The translations under genes and the position numbers were made by a program. A model generated the notes under the pieces. The model saw only the letters and a list, made by a program, of their open reading frames with translations. It searched no databases and was not told the origin of the DNA. A stretch of DNA of 11,334 nucleotides, taken from assembly GCA_003455945.1 (NCBI GenBank), contig DMPQ01000304.1, forward strand, positions 544-11,877, written 5' to 3'. The number at the start of each line of letters is the position of its first letter. Position 1 is the stretch's first letter. Below are positions 1-8,127 of the stretch, one piece after another. Source of the DNA: Planctomycetaceae bacterium. GTDB lineage: Bacteria > Planctomycetota > Planctomycetia > Pirellulales > Pirellulaceae.

Positions 1-78
1 ACTGCCGTCGTGGGATGCCGATGACGGACCGACGCGTGACGGTCGGAGCGGGATGGCGACCGGAAGGGGAGTGAAGGG

Positions 79-1059
79 ATGGCGAACGTCGGCGGGGAAG
101 TCACCTCGCAGTCCGGCGATGACGCCGTCCGGAGACCTCACGCGATCGAACGGCCGCACCACGCGACTGCCGAGTCGACTCGAGTCGGAATCGTGTTGGC
201 GGGAGGGAAGGGGACGAGGCTTCTTCCGACCACCGCCGCGGTCAGCAAGCATCTGCTGCCGGTCTACGACAAGCCGATGCTGCACTACGCGCTCTCGACG
301 CTGCTGCTCGCCGGCCTGCGCGATCTGGTGATCGTCGTCCACCCGCGCGATCGAGCCGCGGTTCGACGTCTCTACGGCGACGGTTCGCGACTCGGCATCT
401 CCATCGCGCTGGTCGAACAGGCGCGCGCCAACGGGATTGCCGACGGTTTTCTCGCGGCGATGGCCGAGCGGCCCGGGCGCTCGTCCGTCATGATCCTCGG
501 CGACAACTTCTTCTTCGGTCATGGGCTCCAGGCGCAATTGGCCGAGGCGCTGGCGGACGAGGCGGGGGGGACGATCCTGACCTGTCGCGTCAAGGATCCT
601 CGCTCCTACGGCGTTCTGACGCTCGACGCACGAGGCAATCCGCTTCGGATCGACGAGAAGCCGGCTCGTCCCGATTCCGATCTGGCGATCACGGGGCTCT
701 ACGTCCTCGATGCGTCGGCAGCCGAAAAGGGGGCGGTTCTGCAGCCCTCCGAGCGAGGCGAGCTGGAGGTGACCGACCTGCTGCGGGCCTATCTGGCCGA
801 ATCGCGTCTTCGGGCGCTGCCGTTGGGACGAGGGACTTTCTGGACCGACATGGGGACCGAAGCCCGGCTGCTGCAGGCGGCGAACTTCGTCCAGTCGATT
901 CAGGCTCGGCAGGGATGGCGGATCTGCTGCCCGGAAGAGATCGCCTTTCGCAAGGGATTCATCGACGCGGCCGCACTCCGGCGGCTCGCTCGTCGCTCTC
1001 CCAATCCCTACGGACGCTACCTCGCCGAGGTCGCCGACGGTCGCCCGGTCGATTCGTGA
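79..1059 (+). CDS. rfbA: Glucose-1-phosphate thymidylyltransferase-like nucleotidylyltransferase (RmlA/RfbA type)
   Basis: By family, this cytoplasmic enzyme joins a nucleoside triphosphate, usually dTTP, to glucose-1-phosphate, giving an activated sugar for rhamnose and other surface-polysaccharide sugars. The 326-residue product shows the nucleotide-binding signature LAGGKGTRLLP (residues 40-50), then SKHLLPVYDKPM (56-67), the metal-binding LGDNFFF (140-146), DPRSYGV (173-179), EKP (193-195), RGELEVTD (226-233), WTDMGT (255-260, usually WLDTGT) and CPEEIAFRKGFI near the end, so the whole RmlA fold is present. A GGGAG/GAAGGG ribosome site precedes ATG 79. This start leaves a 34-residue polar N-terminal extension; RmlA proteins normally begin only a few residues before the GG motif, and I see no good later start. 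No rmlB, rmlC or rmlD lies in the window, so the exact sugar and nucleotide are inferred from family similarity. Confidence 0.9.
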   Translation: MANVGGEVTSQSGDDAVRRPHAIERPHHATAESTRVGIVLAGGKGTRLLPTTAAVSKHLLPVYDKPMLHYALSTLLLAGLRDLVIVVHPRDRAAVRRLYGDGSRLGISIALVEQARANGIADGFLAAMAERPGRSSVMILGDNFFFGHGLQAQLAEALADEAGGTILTCRVKDPRSYGVLTLDARGNPLRIDEKPARPDSDLAITGLYVLDASAAEKGAVLQPSERGELEVTDLLRAYLAESRLRALPLGRGTFWTDMGTEARLLQAANFVQSIQARQGWRICCPEEIAFRKGFIDAAALRRLARRSPNPYGRYLAEVADGRPVDS

Positions 1060-1167
1060 CCGTGCGGAACGGCTCGCGCCGTCGCCGTTCGGAGTCTTTC
1101 GTTGCCGAAACACCTCGTCGATCGACGGGAGAGAGCCGGAATCGTCGCCCAGGCGATGCGCGGTGCT

Positions 1168-1196
1168 TTGACCGGTCATGCGAACCGACATAGGTT
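1168..1196 (+). promoter_or_regulatory. Candidate sigma70-type promoter of the coiled-coil gene, with overlapping palindrome
   Basis: TTGACC (1168-1173, five of six consensus bases) is separated by 17 bases from TAGGTT (1191-1196, three of six). The -35 box overlaps the perfect 10-base palindrome TGACCGGTCA (1169-1178), which could be an operator. A second 10-base palindrome, ACCGGCCGGT, lies at 1264-1273 in the leader. Spacing and position fit a promoter for the gene starting at 1314, but the -10 box is weak and the call rests on inspection only. Confidence 0.3.
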
Positions 1197-1298
1197 TCCC
1201 GCTGACGACCCGGCGAGGGCGTTCCGTCTCGTTGTCCGGGACGGGAATTGCGACCAGGCAGGAACCGGCCGGTGGCGAATGCCGGCGGTTGCCGACCT

Positions 1299-1306
1299 GA
1301 GGTGAG
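1299..1306 (+). promoter_or_regulatory. Strong Shine-Dalgarno site fixing the start at 1314
   Basis: GAGGTGAG matches the anti-Shine-Dalgarno sequence closely and sits 7 bases before ATG 1314. It supports that ATG over the in-frame TTG at 1248, which has no comparable site and would add 22 residues. Confidence 0.7.
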
Positions 1307-1313
1307 CTTCATC

Positions 1314-2510
1314 ATGCGGCGACGGAAAGAGAAAGGGGGGCGTGAGCCGAACGGCCAAGGTGCCGACCGGGAGCGCGCCGTCCTCGAGCATCTCTCTCCG
1401 GAGGGAACCGATCGGCAAATCGGCGTCGAACTGAACCTGTTCGCCGAACGGTCGGAGGCGACCGAATCGCTCGATCTCGGGCTGCCGATCGAGCCGTCAT
1501 CGGCGCTCGATACGGCTGACTCCGAATCACGGTCGCTCGGGTTTTCGCGCGTCGAGCATCTGCTCGAACGACTTCAGCAGGAGCAGCGCGAGATTCGCTC
1601 CGAGGCTCGTTCGCATGGTGATCTGCAGATTCGACTCCTGGAATCGATCGTCGATCGTATCGCGAGTACCGACCGATTTTCGTCGAACGTCGCTCCTGCG
1701 GACCGCCGGTTCGACGATGTCGCTGCGGAGCGAGATCGCCTTCAGGAAGAGGCCGATCGGCGGCGCGACGAAGTCGAGCTTCTGCGCAGCGAAGTCGACC
1801 GGCTGCACGCCGAGATCGAACAGCTGCGGTCCGAACCGGCGGTCGAGACCGTTCTCGACGGCGACGCCGAGCGTGATGACGAAGTCGAACAGCTCCGACG
1901 TCGACTCGAGCTGGCGCTCGACGACCTTCGCGAGGCGCGAGCCGAACTCGCTTCTCGTCCGGCTGGGGACGAATCGACCGGTGCGGGACTCGACTGGGAG
2001 TCGCAGAAGCGGCGGCTGATGGCCGGTTTCGATTCGGAAGACGCCGCCGATCAGGCAGAGGCATCGAGCGACGCGAGCGAGGTCCGGCAGATCATCGAAG
2101 CGACCGACGAAGTGATTCGGCGCAAGGACGAGGAGATTCTCGAGCTGCAGCGCCTTCTGCAGCACCAGTCGGAGAACCTCGGTTCGTTCGCCGTCGGAGC
2201 GGCGGCGATCGAGGAACTGCTGGCGAGCGACGAGCTGATCCAGCAGGAACGCGACAACCTCGAACGGCTTCAGGCACAGTGGCGCGACAAGCTCAAGCAG
2301 GCCGAAATCGAGATCTCGATGGAGCGGGCACGCATCGCTCGGGAACGCAAGGAACTCGACTCGCAGCTCCAGACGTTTCGCCAGGAGCAGCAGCGACTCG
2401 AAGCGAGAATTGCCGAGCTTCAGTCGACACGTCGCCCCGGCAACGAACCGGTCCCGCGCAACCGCTGGTTCAGTCGCTTGGGACTGAACGAGTCGGGGGA
2501 TCGGAGCTGA
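1314..2510 (+). CDS. Coiled-coil protein of unknown function, probably planctomycete-specific
   Basis: The 398-residue product has a basic N-terminus (MRRRKEKGG), an acidic, probably disordered stretch to about residue 75, and then long heptad-rich, highly charged helices at about 76-120, 133-213 and 256-370. It has no signal peptide or membrane segment, so it should be cytoplasmic. The C-terminal half (about 226-350) includes LDWESQKRRLM, TDEVIRRKDEEILELQRLL, GAAAIEELLASDELIQQERD and LQAQWRDKLKQAEIEISMERA, and the protein ends in a separate short motif, RNRWFSRLGL (382-391). These blocks look constrained rather than random coil, and from memory similar blocks recur in uncharacterised planctomycete proteins. 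I recognise no enzymatic motif. A structural or cytoskeletal role would be a guess. The gene follows rfbA by 254 bases, has its own candidate promoter, and converges on the DUF1501 gene 36 bases downstream. Confidence 0.85.
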   Translation: MRRRKEKGGREPNGQGADRERAVLEHLSPEGTDRQIGVELNLFAERSEATESLDLGLPIEPSSALDTADSESRSLGFSRVEHLLERLQQEQREIRSEARSHGDLQIRLLESIVDRIASTDRFSSNVAPADRRFDDVAAERDRLQEEADRRRDEVELLRSEVDRLHAEIEQLRSEPAVETVLDGDAERDDEVEQLRRRLELALDDLREARAELASRPAGDESTGAGLDWESQKRRLMAGFDSEDAADQAEASSDASEVRQIIEATDEVIRRKDEEILELQRLLQHQSENLGSFAVGAAAIEELLASDELIQQERDNLERLQAQWRDKLKQAEIEISMERARIARERKELDSQLQTFRQEQQRLEARIAELQSTRRPGNEPVPRNRWFSRLGLNESGDRS

Positions 2511-2523
2511 GGCGATCGGCAGC

Positions 2524-2535
2524 CGTTCGCGAACG
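2524..2535. repeat. Perfect 12-base palindrome between convergent genes
   Basis: CGTTCGCGAACG lies inside the 36-base gap between the stop of the coiled-coil gene (2510) and the stop of the DUF1501 gene (2547). As RNA it would form only a 4-bp stem with a CGCG loop and has no T tract on either side, so it is not a convincing intrinsic terminator. It could be a protein-binding site. Confidence 0.4.
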
Positions 2536-2546
2536 AGGGGATTCGG

Positions 2547-3992
2547 TCAGGCGAAAAGGGGGAGGAAGGGGCGCCCCTGATTGATCGTCGGCCGCTCCGG
2601 CCGACCGCCGTGCAGATAGGTCAGCCGCATCGGGTCGATTCCGAGGGCGTGCAGAATCGTCGCCTGAAGATCGAGCACATGCAGACGTTGCTCGATCGCA
2701 TGCAAGCCGAGTTCGTCGGTGGCTCCGATCACCTGGCCGCCGCGCACGCCTCCGCCGGCCATCCACATCGTGAAGCCGTACGGATTGTGGTCGCGACCGT
2801 CCCCCTTTTCGCTCATCGGCGTTCGCCCGAACTCTCCTCCCCAAACGACGAGGGTCCGATCGAGTAACCCGCGGCGTTCGAGATCCTGCAGCAGCCCGGC
2901 GACCGGACGATCCGAAGCCAGACAATTCGTCGTGTGGTTCTTCTCGATCGCCGCGTGCGCGTCCCAGCGGCTTCCTGCGCCGTGGTAGAGCTGCACGAAG
3001 CGAACGCCGCGCTCGACCAGGCGACGCGCCAACAGGCACTGCCGACCGAACGATGCCGTCTCGGGGCGATCCATGCCGTAGAGCGTCTGCGTTTCGGCCG
3101 TCTCGCTCGCCAGATCGACCGCCTCGGGGGCCGACACCTGCATTCGGAACGCCAGCTCGTAACTTCGGATTCGCGCTTCGAGATCGTCTTCGCTTGGGGG
3201 CCTCTCCATCGGCGAGTGCGGTGTGCTGCGCCGATGCTCGGCATCGAGCCGACGGATCCAGTCGAGCTTGGCGTGTTGGCGACGAGCATCGACCCCTTCC
3301 GGACTCGTCAGATTGCCGATCGGTTCCTCGCCCGCCCGAAACGAGACCCCCTGATGACTCGACGGCATGAACCCGGCGCTCCAATTGCGCGGACCGTTGA
3401 TCACCTTTCCCGGTTCGTCTTCCATCACGACGAAGGCCGGCAGATCCGAGCTCGCGTCGCCGAGCCCGTACTTCACCCAGGAACCGAGCGAGGGACGACC
3501 GGCGACGATCGCGCCGGTGTTCATCTGACAGACGCCGTTGGAATGGTTGAGACCGTTTCCCCAGCAGCTTCGGATCACCGCCAAGCGATCGGCGCAGCGT
3601 CCGATTTCGGGGAGCCAGTCGGAGACCGTCAGCCCCGACTGGCCATAGCGAGTCCACTTCCGCCGCGAAGCCAATAGCGGCGCACGATACTCGCCCATCG
3701 GCGTGATCACCGGTCCGAAGCTCTCCGGCAACGGTTGGCCCGCCAGTTCGTTCAGCTTCGGTTTCGGGTCGAACGTATCCAGATGACTCGGACCTCCTTC
3801 CAGAAAGACGAAGATCACGGCATCGGCGGTAGGCACATGAGTCGGGCCGGTCGGCCGCTCCGACGATTCGTCGGCCGATAGACGGGAGCCGATCAGATCG
3901 CAAAGCGCCAACGCGCCGAACCCGGTGCCGGCCGTCAGCAGCATCCGCCGTCGATCGAGACTCAGGGCGTTCGACTGCGGCAGGTTGTTCAT
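2547..3992 (-). CDS. Tat-exported DUF1501 domain protein
   Basis: The 481-residue protein belongs to the DUF1501 family, which has an alkaline-phosphatase/sulfatase-like fold and is abundant in planctomycetes; its substrate is unknown. A twin-arginine signal is visible: DRRRM at residues 13-17 followed by a hydrophobic stretch to about 34, predicting folding in the cytoplasm and export. Family motifs follow in order: GGPSHLDTFDPKP (66-78), NHSNGVCQMNTG (149-160), WDAH (343-346), GGEFGRTP (385-392) and GRDHNPYGFT (399-408), with Asp, His and Glu residues that fit metal binding. The length is normal for the family. The start is ATG 3992; an in-frame TTG at 4010 adds six residues without a better ribosome site, and both sites are weak. 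It lies 75 bases downstream of the PSCyt1/DUF1549/DUF1553 gene on the same strand. That pairing is the standard one, so the two probably share a message and act together outside the cytoplasm. Confidence 0.93.
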   Translation of the reverse strand: MNNLPQSNALSLDRRRMLLTAGTGFGALALCDLIGSRLSADESSERPTGPTHVPTADAVIFVFLEGGPSHLDTFDPKPKLNELAGQPLPESFGPVITPMGEYRAPLLASRRKWTRYGQSGLTVSDWLPEIGRCADRLAVIRSCWGNGLNHSNGVCQMNTGAIVAGRPSLGSWVKYGLGDASSDLPAFVVMEDEPGKVINGPRNWSAGFMPSSHQGVSFRAGEEPIGNLTSPEGVDARRQHAKLDWIRRLDAEHRRSTPHSPMERPPSEDDLEARIRSYELAFRMQVSAPEAVDLASETAETQTLYGMDRPETASFGRQCLLARRLVERGVRFVQLYHGAGSRWDAHAAIEKNHTTNCLASDRPVAGLLQDLERRGLLDRTLVVWGGEFGRTPMSEKGDGRDHNPYGFTMWMAGGGVRGGQVIGATDELGLHAIEQRLHVLDLQATILHALGIDPMRLTYLHGGRPERPTINQGRPFLPLFA

Positions 3993-4067
3993 CGAGACGA
4001 TCCGGGACAAGAGGAACGGGGGCTCGTGCGAAACGGAGGCCGGATACGAACGCGCCGATACGAGCCA

Positions 4068-6617
4068 TCAGTCGAGAAACAGAAACTCGTTGCTGTTGAG
4101 CAGTCCGTGACAAAGGTCGATCCAGGCGTCGTCGCGAGCCGCTTCGATCGATCGACCTGCCGCGACGGCAGCGTCGGACTGTTGCCTCAGGAATGCCAGT
4201 CCGGCCTCCGTCTCGTCGGCGGTCGGCGAACGTCCGAAGCTCGAACGAAAGGCGAGATCGACCGCGGCTTCTTCGCGGTAGCCGGCGGCCGACCGGACCT
4301 GGCGGGACATCGTGGTCGCGCGAGCCAAGGTCCACGGGTGATTCATCAGCAGGAGCGCCTGCAGCGGACTGGTCGTGACGTTCCGACTGCCGCAGCTTCG
4401 GATCCGATCGGGAAAGTCGAAGGCATCCAGCAACGGTTCGCGGCGGTTCCGCATCACCTGCAGGTAGACCGAGCGGACCGGCGCGTCGAGTTCCGACGAA
4501 GGACCTCCTCGGCGAGACGTCAGCTCTCCCGACGCGGCGAGCATCGCGTCGCGGATCTGTCCGGCATCCAGACGCCGCCGTTCGGCTCGCCAGACGTAGT
4601 TCCGATCGGGATCGAGCGAAAGGCAAGCCTCTTCGTCCGCTCGCACGCTCGCCTGGCGATAGGTCGCGCTGGTGACGATCTGCCGAACCAGTCGCTTGAG
4701 GCTCCAGCCCTCGCGCCGCCATCGATCGGCAAGGAAATCGAGCAGTTCGGGCATCGCCGGAGTCCGAGTCATGCGTCCGAAGTCGGTCGGCGAATCGACG
4801 AGGCCGCGTCCCATCAGCGCGAGCCAGACTCGATTGACGATCACGCGCGCGGTGAGCGGGTTCTCGTTCGAGACGATCCAGCGAGCGAGAGCGACCCGTC
4901 GCGGCTCGTCCGAGCCGAACTCGTATCGGCGATCGGTCGCGACCAGGACCCGAGGAATGCCCGGAGCGACTTGCCGTTGCGGATCGTCGGCGACCGGCCA
5001 GCGCTCGAGCACCTCGTCCCATTCCCGCACGGCGAGCGTCGTCGGCAGCGGAGCCGGTCGATCTCGCTCGGCGAGCGCCAGCTCCTGTTTCAGCGCTTTC
5101 CAGGACTCCTGCAGTTCGGTCGTCAACCGCTTGCCGAAATCGATCTTCGAGAGCTCTTCGTCGATCTGCCGCATCGCGAGCGCGATCAGTTGGCGATCGA
5201 GACTCGACCGCTCCGCTTCGGGGCGATCGAAGCAGGCGACGACGTTCGGCGGAAACTTCTCGATCGCTTCACGCAATGCCGAGGCTCGCACCTCACGCTC
5301 CAACTCGGCCAACCGCTCGCGCGTCGCACGAGTCCGATCGTTCCACTCCGCCAGCTTCGCCTCGTACTCCGCTCGCTCGACATCGGTCGCTACCGACGCA
5401 TCGTCGATCGGATCGATCCCGGCGAAGCACGCCTGCAACCGATAGTAGTCCTCCTGCGAGATCGGATCGTACTTGTGGTCGTGACAGCGAGCGCAGCCGA
5501 CTCCCAAGCCGAGCAGCGCATCGGCGGTCGTCTCGGTAATGTCCTCGAGCATCGCGGTCCACTGCGAACGCGCGTCTCGCTGGTTGTATTCGTAGATGCC
5601 CAGACGCAGGTAGCCGGTCGCGGCGATCCGTTCGGGAGCGGACGGTTCGAGCAGATCACCGGCCAACTGTTCGAGCACGAAGCGGTCGAACGGCAGATCG
5701 TTCGCCAGCGAGTCGACGACATGGTCGCGATAGCGCCAGGCGGTCGGCCGAAACGAATCGGCCTTGTAGCCGTCGCTCTCGGCGAAGCGGACCCAGTCGA
5801 ACCAGAGGTCGGCCCACCGCTCGCCGAACCCGCGCGAGGCGAGCAGACGATCGACATGATGCTCGTAGGCTTGGTCGGACTCGTCCGACAGGAACGCATC
5901 GATCTGTTCGATCGTCGGAGGCAAGCCGATCAGGTCTTCGGTCACTCGTCGGAGCAAGGTCAGGCGGTCGGCGACGGGAGCCGGCGTCAAGCCGACTCGT
6001 TCCTGAGCGGCACGGACGAACAGGTCGAGATCGTCGCGAGCCCAGTCGCCGTCGGTGATCATCGGCAGCGGCGGAGACGCGATGGGGCGAAACGCCCAGT
6101 GGTTCCGATCTTCGTCGGTCGGGGCGGCATCCCCTCGCTGTCGTTCCAAGCGGGCGGTATCGGGCCACGCGAGCCCCTGTTCGATCCAGTCCCGCAGCGA
6201 CGAGATCGCCCGGTCGGAAAGCCGTTCATCGGGAGGCATCGCGAGATCGCGATGCTCGACGGCAGCGATCAGCCGACTCGCGTCCGGGTTTCCCGCGACG
6301 GCCGCCGGTCCCGACTCCCCTCCGGCCATCAACCCGTCGCGCGACGTCAGATCAAGGCCGCCGTCAGCGTCCGGACCGGAATGGCATGCGACGCAATGCT
6401 CGATCAGCAGGGGGCGAATCTCGCTTTCGAATCGAGCCGTCGCCCGGGGATCGGTCGATTCTCCCGTTTCCTGGGTTACGGCCGCGGCTGTCTCGCCGGC
6501 AACGAACCCGAGAACGATCAGCGCGGCGTACGACACGACTCGCGACACGACCCACTTCACGGGCCGAGACACGGCTCGAACGCCGCACGAATGGGGATTC
6601 CGGCCGAGATCAGGCAT
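4068..6617 (-). CDS. Secreted PSCyt1-DUF1549-DUF1553 multidomain cytochrome-like protein
   Basis: The 849-residue protein is typical of the large planctomycete family once named Planctomycete cytochrome C. A signal peptide or anchor (VVSRVVSYAALIVLGFVAGE, residues about 23-42) leads into a PSCyt1 domain with the haem-binding motif CVACH (75-79) and the distal MPPDERLS segment (127-134). The DUF1549 domain (about 192-400) includes LLRRVTEDLIGLPPT, FGERWADLWFDWVRFAESDGY and a second CxxCH, CARCH (375-379). A helical, charged linker (about 411-520) follows, then DUF1553 (about 574-820) with NPLTARVIVNRVW and NVTTSPLQALLLMN. ATG 6617 is chosen because GGAG lies 8 bases upstream and the signal peptide follows; the open frame continues to 7043, but the added 142 residues are low-complexity Arg/Ser-rich and overlap the divergent promoter region. 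Function in the family is unproven; a role in extracellular redox chemistry or polymer breakdown with DUF1501 partners is inference. Confidence 0.93.
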   Translation of the reverse strand: MPDLGRNPHSCGVRAVSRPVKWVVSRVVSYAALIVLGFVAGETAAAVTQETGESTDPRATARFESEIRPLLIEHCVACHSGPDADGGLDLTSRDGLMAGGESGPAAVAGNPDASRLIAAVEHRDLAMPPDERLSDRAISSLRDWIEQGLAWPDTARLERQRGDAAPTDEDRNHWAFRPIASPPLPMITDGDWARDDLDLFVRAAQERVGLTPAPVADRLTLLRRVTEDLIGLPPTIEQIDAFLSDESDQAYEHHVDRLLASRGFGERWADLWFDWVRFAESDGYKADSFRPTAWRYRDHVVDSLANDLPFDRFVLEQLAGDLLEPSAPERIAATGYLRLGIYEYNQRDARSQWTAMLEDITETTADALLGLGVGCARCHDHKYDPISQEDYYRLQACFAGIDPIDDASVATDVERAEYEAKLAEWNDRTRATRERLAELEREVRASALREAIEKFPPNVVACFDRPEAERSSLDRQLIALAMRQIDEELSKIDFGKRLTTELQESWKALKQELALAERDRPAPLPTTLAVREWDEVLERWPVADDPQRQVAPGIPRVLVATDRRYEFGSDEPRRVALARWIVSNENPLTARVIVNRVWLALMGRGLVDSPTDFGRMTRTPAMPELLDFLADRWRREGWSLKRLVRQIVTSATYRQASVRADEEACLSLDPDRNYVWRAERRRLDAGQIRDAMLAASGELTSRRGGPSSELDAPVRSVYLQVMRNRREPLLDAFDFPDRIRSCGSRNVTTSPLQALLLMNHPWTLARATTMSRQVRSAAGYREEAAVDLAFRSSFGRSPTADETEAGLAFLRQQSDAAVAAGRSIEAARDDAWIDLCHGLLNSNEFLFLD

Positions 6618-6686
6618 GCCCGCATCTCCGAGCGGCAAGGAGGCGTTCGGCAGGAAGGGGGCAGGCCGGCGCCGAAACCGGCTCTC

Positions 6687-6715
6687 AAGGTAGCCCCATC
6701 CGCCGCAGGCCTCAA
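6687..6715 (-). promoter_or_regulatory. Weak candidate promoter for the PSCyt1/DUF1501 unit
   Basis: On the minus strand TTGAGG (6715-6710, four of six) is followed after 17 bases by TACCTT (6692-6687, three of six), placing a start point about 60 bases before ATG 6617. Both boxes are poor matches, and in GC-rich DNA such pairs occur by chance. Confidence 0.2.
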
Positions 6716-6815
6716 TCGAGAAACGGCCGTGCAACCGGGTGAAAAGCGACTCGGTGCGGACTCGGCCAGAGCGCCGATCGAGCGCGTGGGAGCGACTCAT
6801 CGGACTACGGCGCGG

Positions 6816-6844
6816 CTGACAGCGGTCGGTGGGGTGCCTAAGAT
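6816..6844 (+). promoter_or_regulatory. Candidate sigma70-type promoter of floA
   Basis: CTGACA (6816-6821, five of six) and TAAGAT (6839-6844, four of six) are separated by exactly 17 bases. This is the best promoter-like pair I found in the window. It would start transcription near 6851 and give floA an untranslated leader of about 190 bases. Confidence 0.4.
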
Positions 6845-7041
6845 GTGCGGGTCGGGAAGAGACGGGCGGCTCGACGCCGTCGCGCAGCATCTCTTGCCGA
6901 CGCTTGGCCCCCGCTCGATTCGGTTCGCCGCACGACGTCTCGACCCCCGCGGCAGTTCCCGCGGCCGACCACGATCCCGTCGTCGAAGCTTCCGTCGAGC
7001 CTCCGTCCTTTCCGTAATCGCGGGCGAGGAGAACAACGACC

Positions 7042-8127
7042 ATGACGCAGCTACCGCTCGGTTCCGCCGCATCGGCTCTGTCCCCGCTGGTCGCTCAGCA
7101 GAACAACATCCTCGGTATGCTCGTGCTCGCGGGCGTCGTCCTGCTGATGCTCGTGCTGCTCGCGTTCTTCGCGCTGTTTGCCGCCTACTTCCGGTGGTGG
7201 ATCCAATCGGTGCTGACCGGCGCCGGGATCGGGTTCTTCGATCTGCTCGGCATGACCTTCCGCAAGGTGAAGCCGGCGGTGATCGTCCGCAGCAAGATCA
7301 TGGCGGTGCAGGCGGGCCTCTCGGATCCCGAGCTGACTCGCCAGGCGATCGAGGCGCATTATCTGGCGGGAGGCAACGTGCCGCTGGTGATCCGCGCCCT
7401 GATCGCCGCCAACAAGGCGAAGACGATCTCGCTCAGCTTCCGCGAGGCGGCGGCGATCGATCTGGCGGGGCGCAACGTGCTCGAAGCGGTCCAGACCAGC
7501 GTCTATCCCCGAGTCATCGACTGTCCGGCCAAGGGGGATGCGAGAGCCAGCCTGGATGCGGTCGCGAAGGACGGGATTCAGCTCAAGGTCCGAGCCCGCG
7601 TGACGGTCCGCGCGAACCTGCAGCAGCTGATCGGTGGTGCCGGCGAAGAGACGATCATCGCTCGCGTCGGCGAAGGGATCGTGTCGAGCATCGGCTCCGC
7701 CCAGGATCACAAGGTGGTGCTCCAGAACCCCGACATGATCTCCAAGGCGGTGCTCGCTCGTCGTCTCGATTCCCAGACTGCCTTCGAGATCGTCTCGATC
7801 GACATCGCCGACATCGACGTCGGACAGAACGTCGGAGCGCGTCTTCAGGCCGACCAGGCCGAAGCCGATACGCGAGTCGCTCGGGCCAAGGCCGAAGGGC
7901 GTCGAGCCCAGGCGGTCGCTGTCGAACAGGAAAACCAGGCGATGATCGAGGAGAGTCGCGCACGCGTGGTCGAAGCCGAGGCGGAGGTGCCCAAGGCGAT
8001 GGCCGAGGCGCTCGCTTCCGGAGCGATCGGTGTCGTCGACTACTACAAGATGAAGAACCTGCTGGCCGACACCGACATGCGCCGCGCCATCGCGACTGCC
8101 GGTGCACCGACCGGTCGCCCGGCGTGA
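7042..8127 (+). CDS. floA: Flotillin-like membrane scaffold protein FloA
   Basis: FloA organises functional membrane microdomains and inserts from the cytoplasmic side. The 361-residue product matches the bacterial FloA family along its length. It has a hydrophobic hairpin (about 23-70, including [23 protein letters not shown]), then MTFRKVKP. The SPFH-like core contains [20 protein letters not shown] (104-123), [19 protein letters not shown] (136-154), [20 protein letters not shown] (189-208), [20 protein letters not shown] (229-248) and [20 protein letters not shown] (252-271). The C-terminal coiled coil has the EAxAEV repeats needed for oligomerisation, ending in [32 protein letters not shown] 7042 has GAGGAG 10 bases upstream. 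The N-terminus carries about 20 polar residues before the membrane segment, slightly longer than in Bacillus. In many bacteria floA lies beside an nfeD-type gene; here the next gene encodes an unrelated short protein. Confidence 0.96.
   Translation: MTQLPLGSAASALSPLVAQQNNILGMLVLAGVVLLMLVLLAFFALFAAYFRWWIQSVLTGAGIGFFDLLGMTFRKVKPAVIVRSKIMAVQAGLSDPELTRQAIEAHYLAGGNVPLVIRALIAANKAKTISLSFREAAAIDLAGRNVLEAVQTSVYPRVIDCPAKGDARASLDAVAKDGIQLKVRARVTVRANLQQLIGGAGEETIIARVGEGIVSSIGSAQDHKVVLQNPDMISKAVLARRLDSQTAFEIVSIDIADIDVGQNVGARLQADQAEADTRVARAKAEGRRAQAVAVEQENQAMIEESRARVVEAEAEVPKAMAEALASGAIGVVDYYKMKNLLADTDMRRAIATAGAPTGRPA

Larger units (their letters stand above)
6618..7041. other. 424-base divergent intergenic region between the PSCyt1 and floA genes
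   Basis: I see no convincing gene here. Open frames crossing it are Arg/Ser/Pro-rich and lack family motifs. It holds candidate promoters facing each way, plus the ribosome sites of both flanking genes: GGAG for the minus-strand gene within 6626-6630, and GAGGAG at 7026-7031, 10 bases before the floA ATG. A repeated CCGCGG (6947-6952 and 6959-6964, 6-base gap) could form a short hairpin in the floA leader. Confidence 0.6.

Noticed and set aside
3..74. Possible tails of an upstream gene: one frame ends with TGA at 72-74, another with TGA at 22-24
   Set aside because: There are too few codons to tell real coding from chance, and neither peptide tail is recognisable.
2470..5022. An 850-codon minus-strand open frame overlapping both the DUF1501 gene and the end of the PSCyt1 gene
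   Set aside because: It is a different frame from the two genes with recognised motifs, is very Arg/Ser-rich, and has no domain signal.
6618..7043. Upstream extension of the PSCyt1 gene to a start at 7043 (142 extra residues)
   Set aside because: The extension is low-complexity, lies before a good signal peptide, overlaps the floA leader and start, and ATG 6617 has its own GGAG site.
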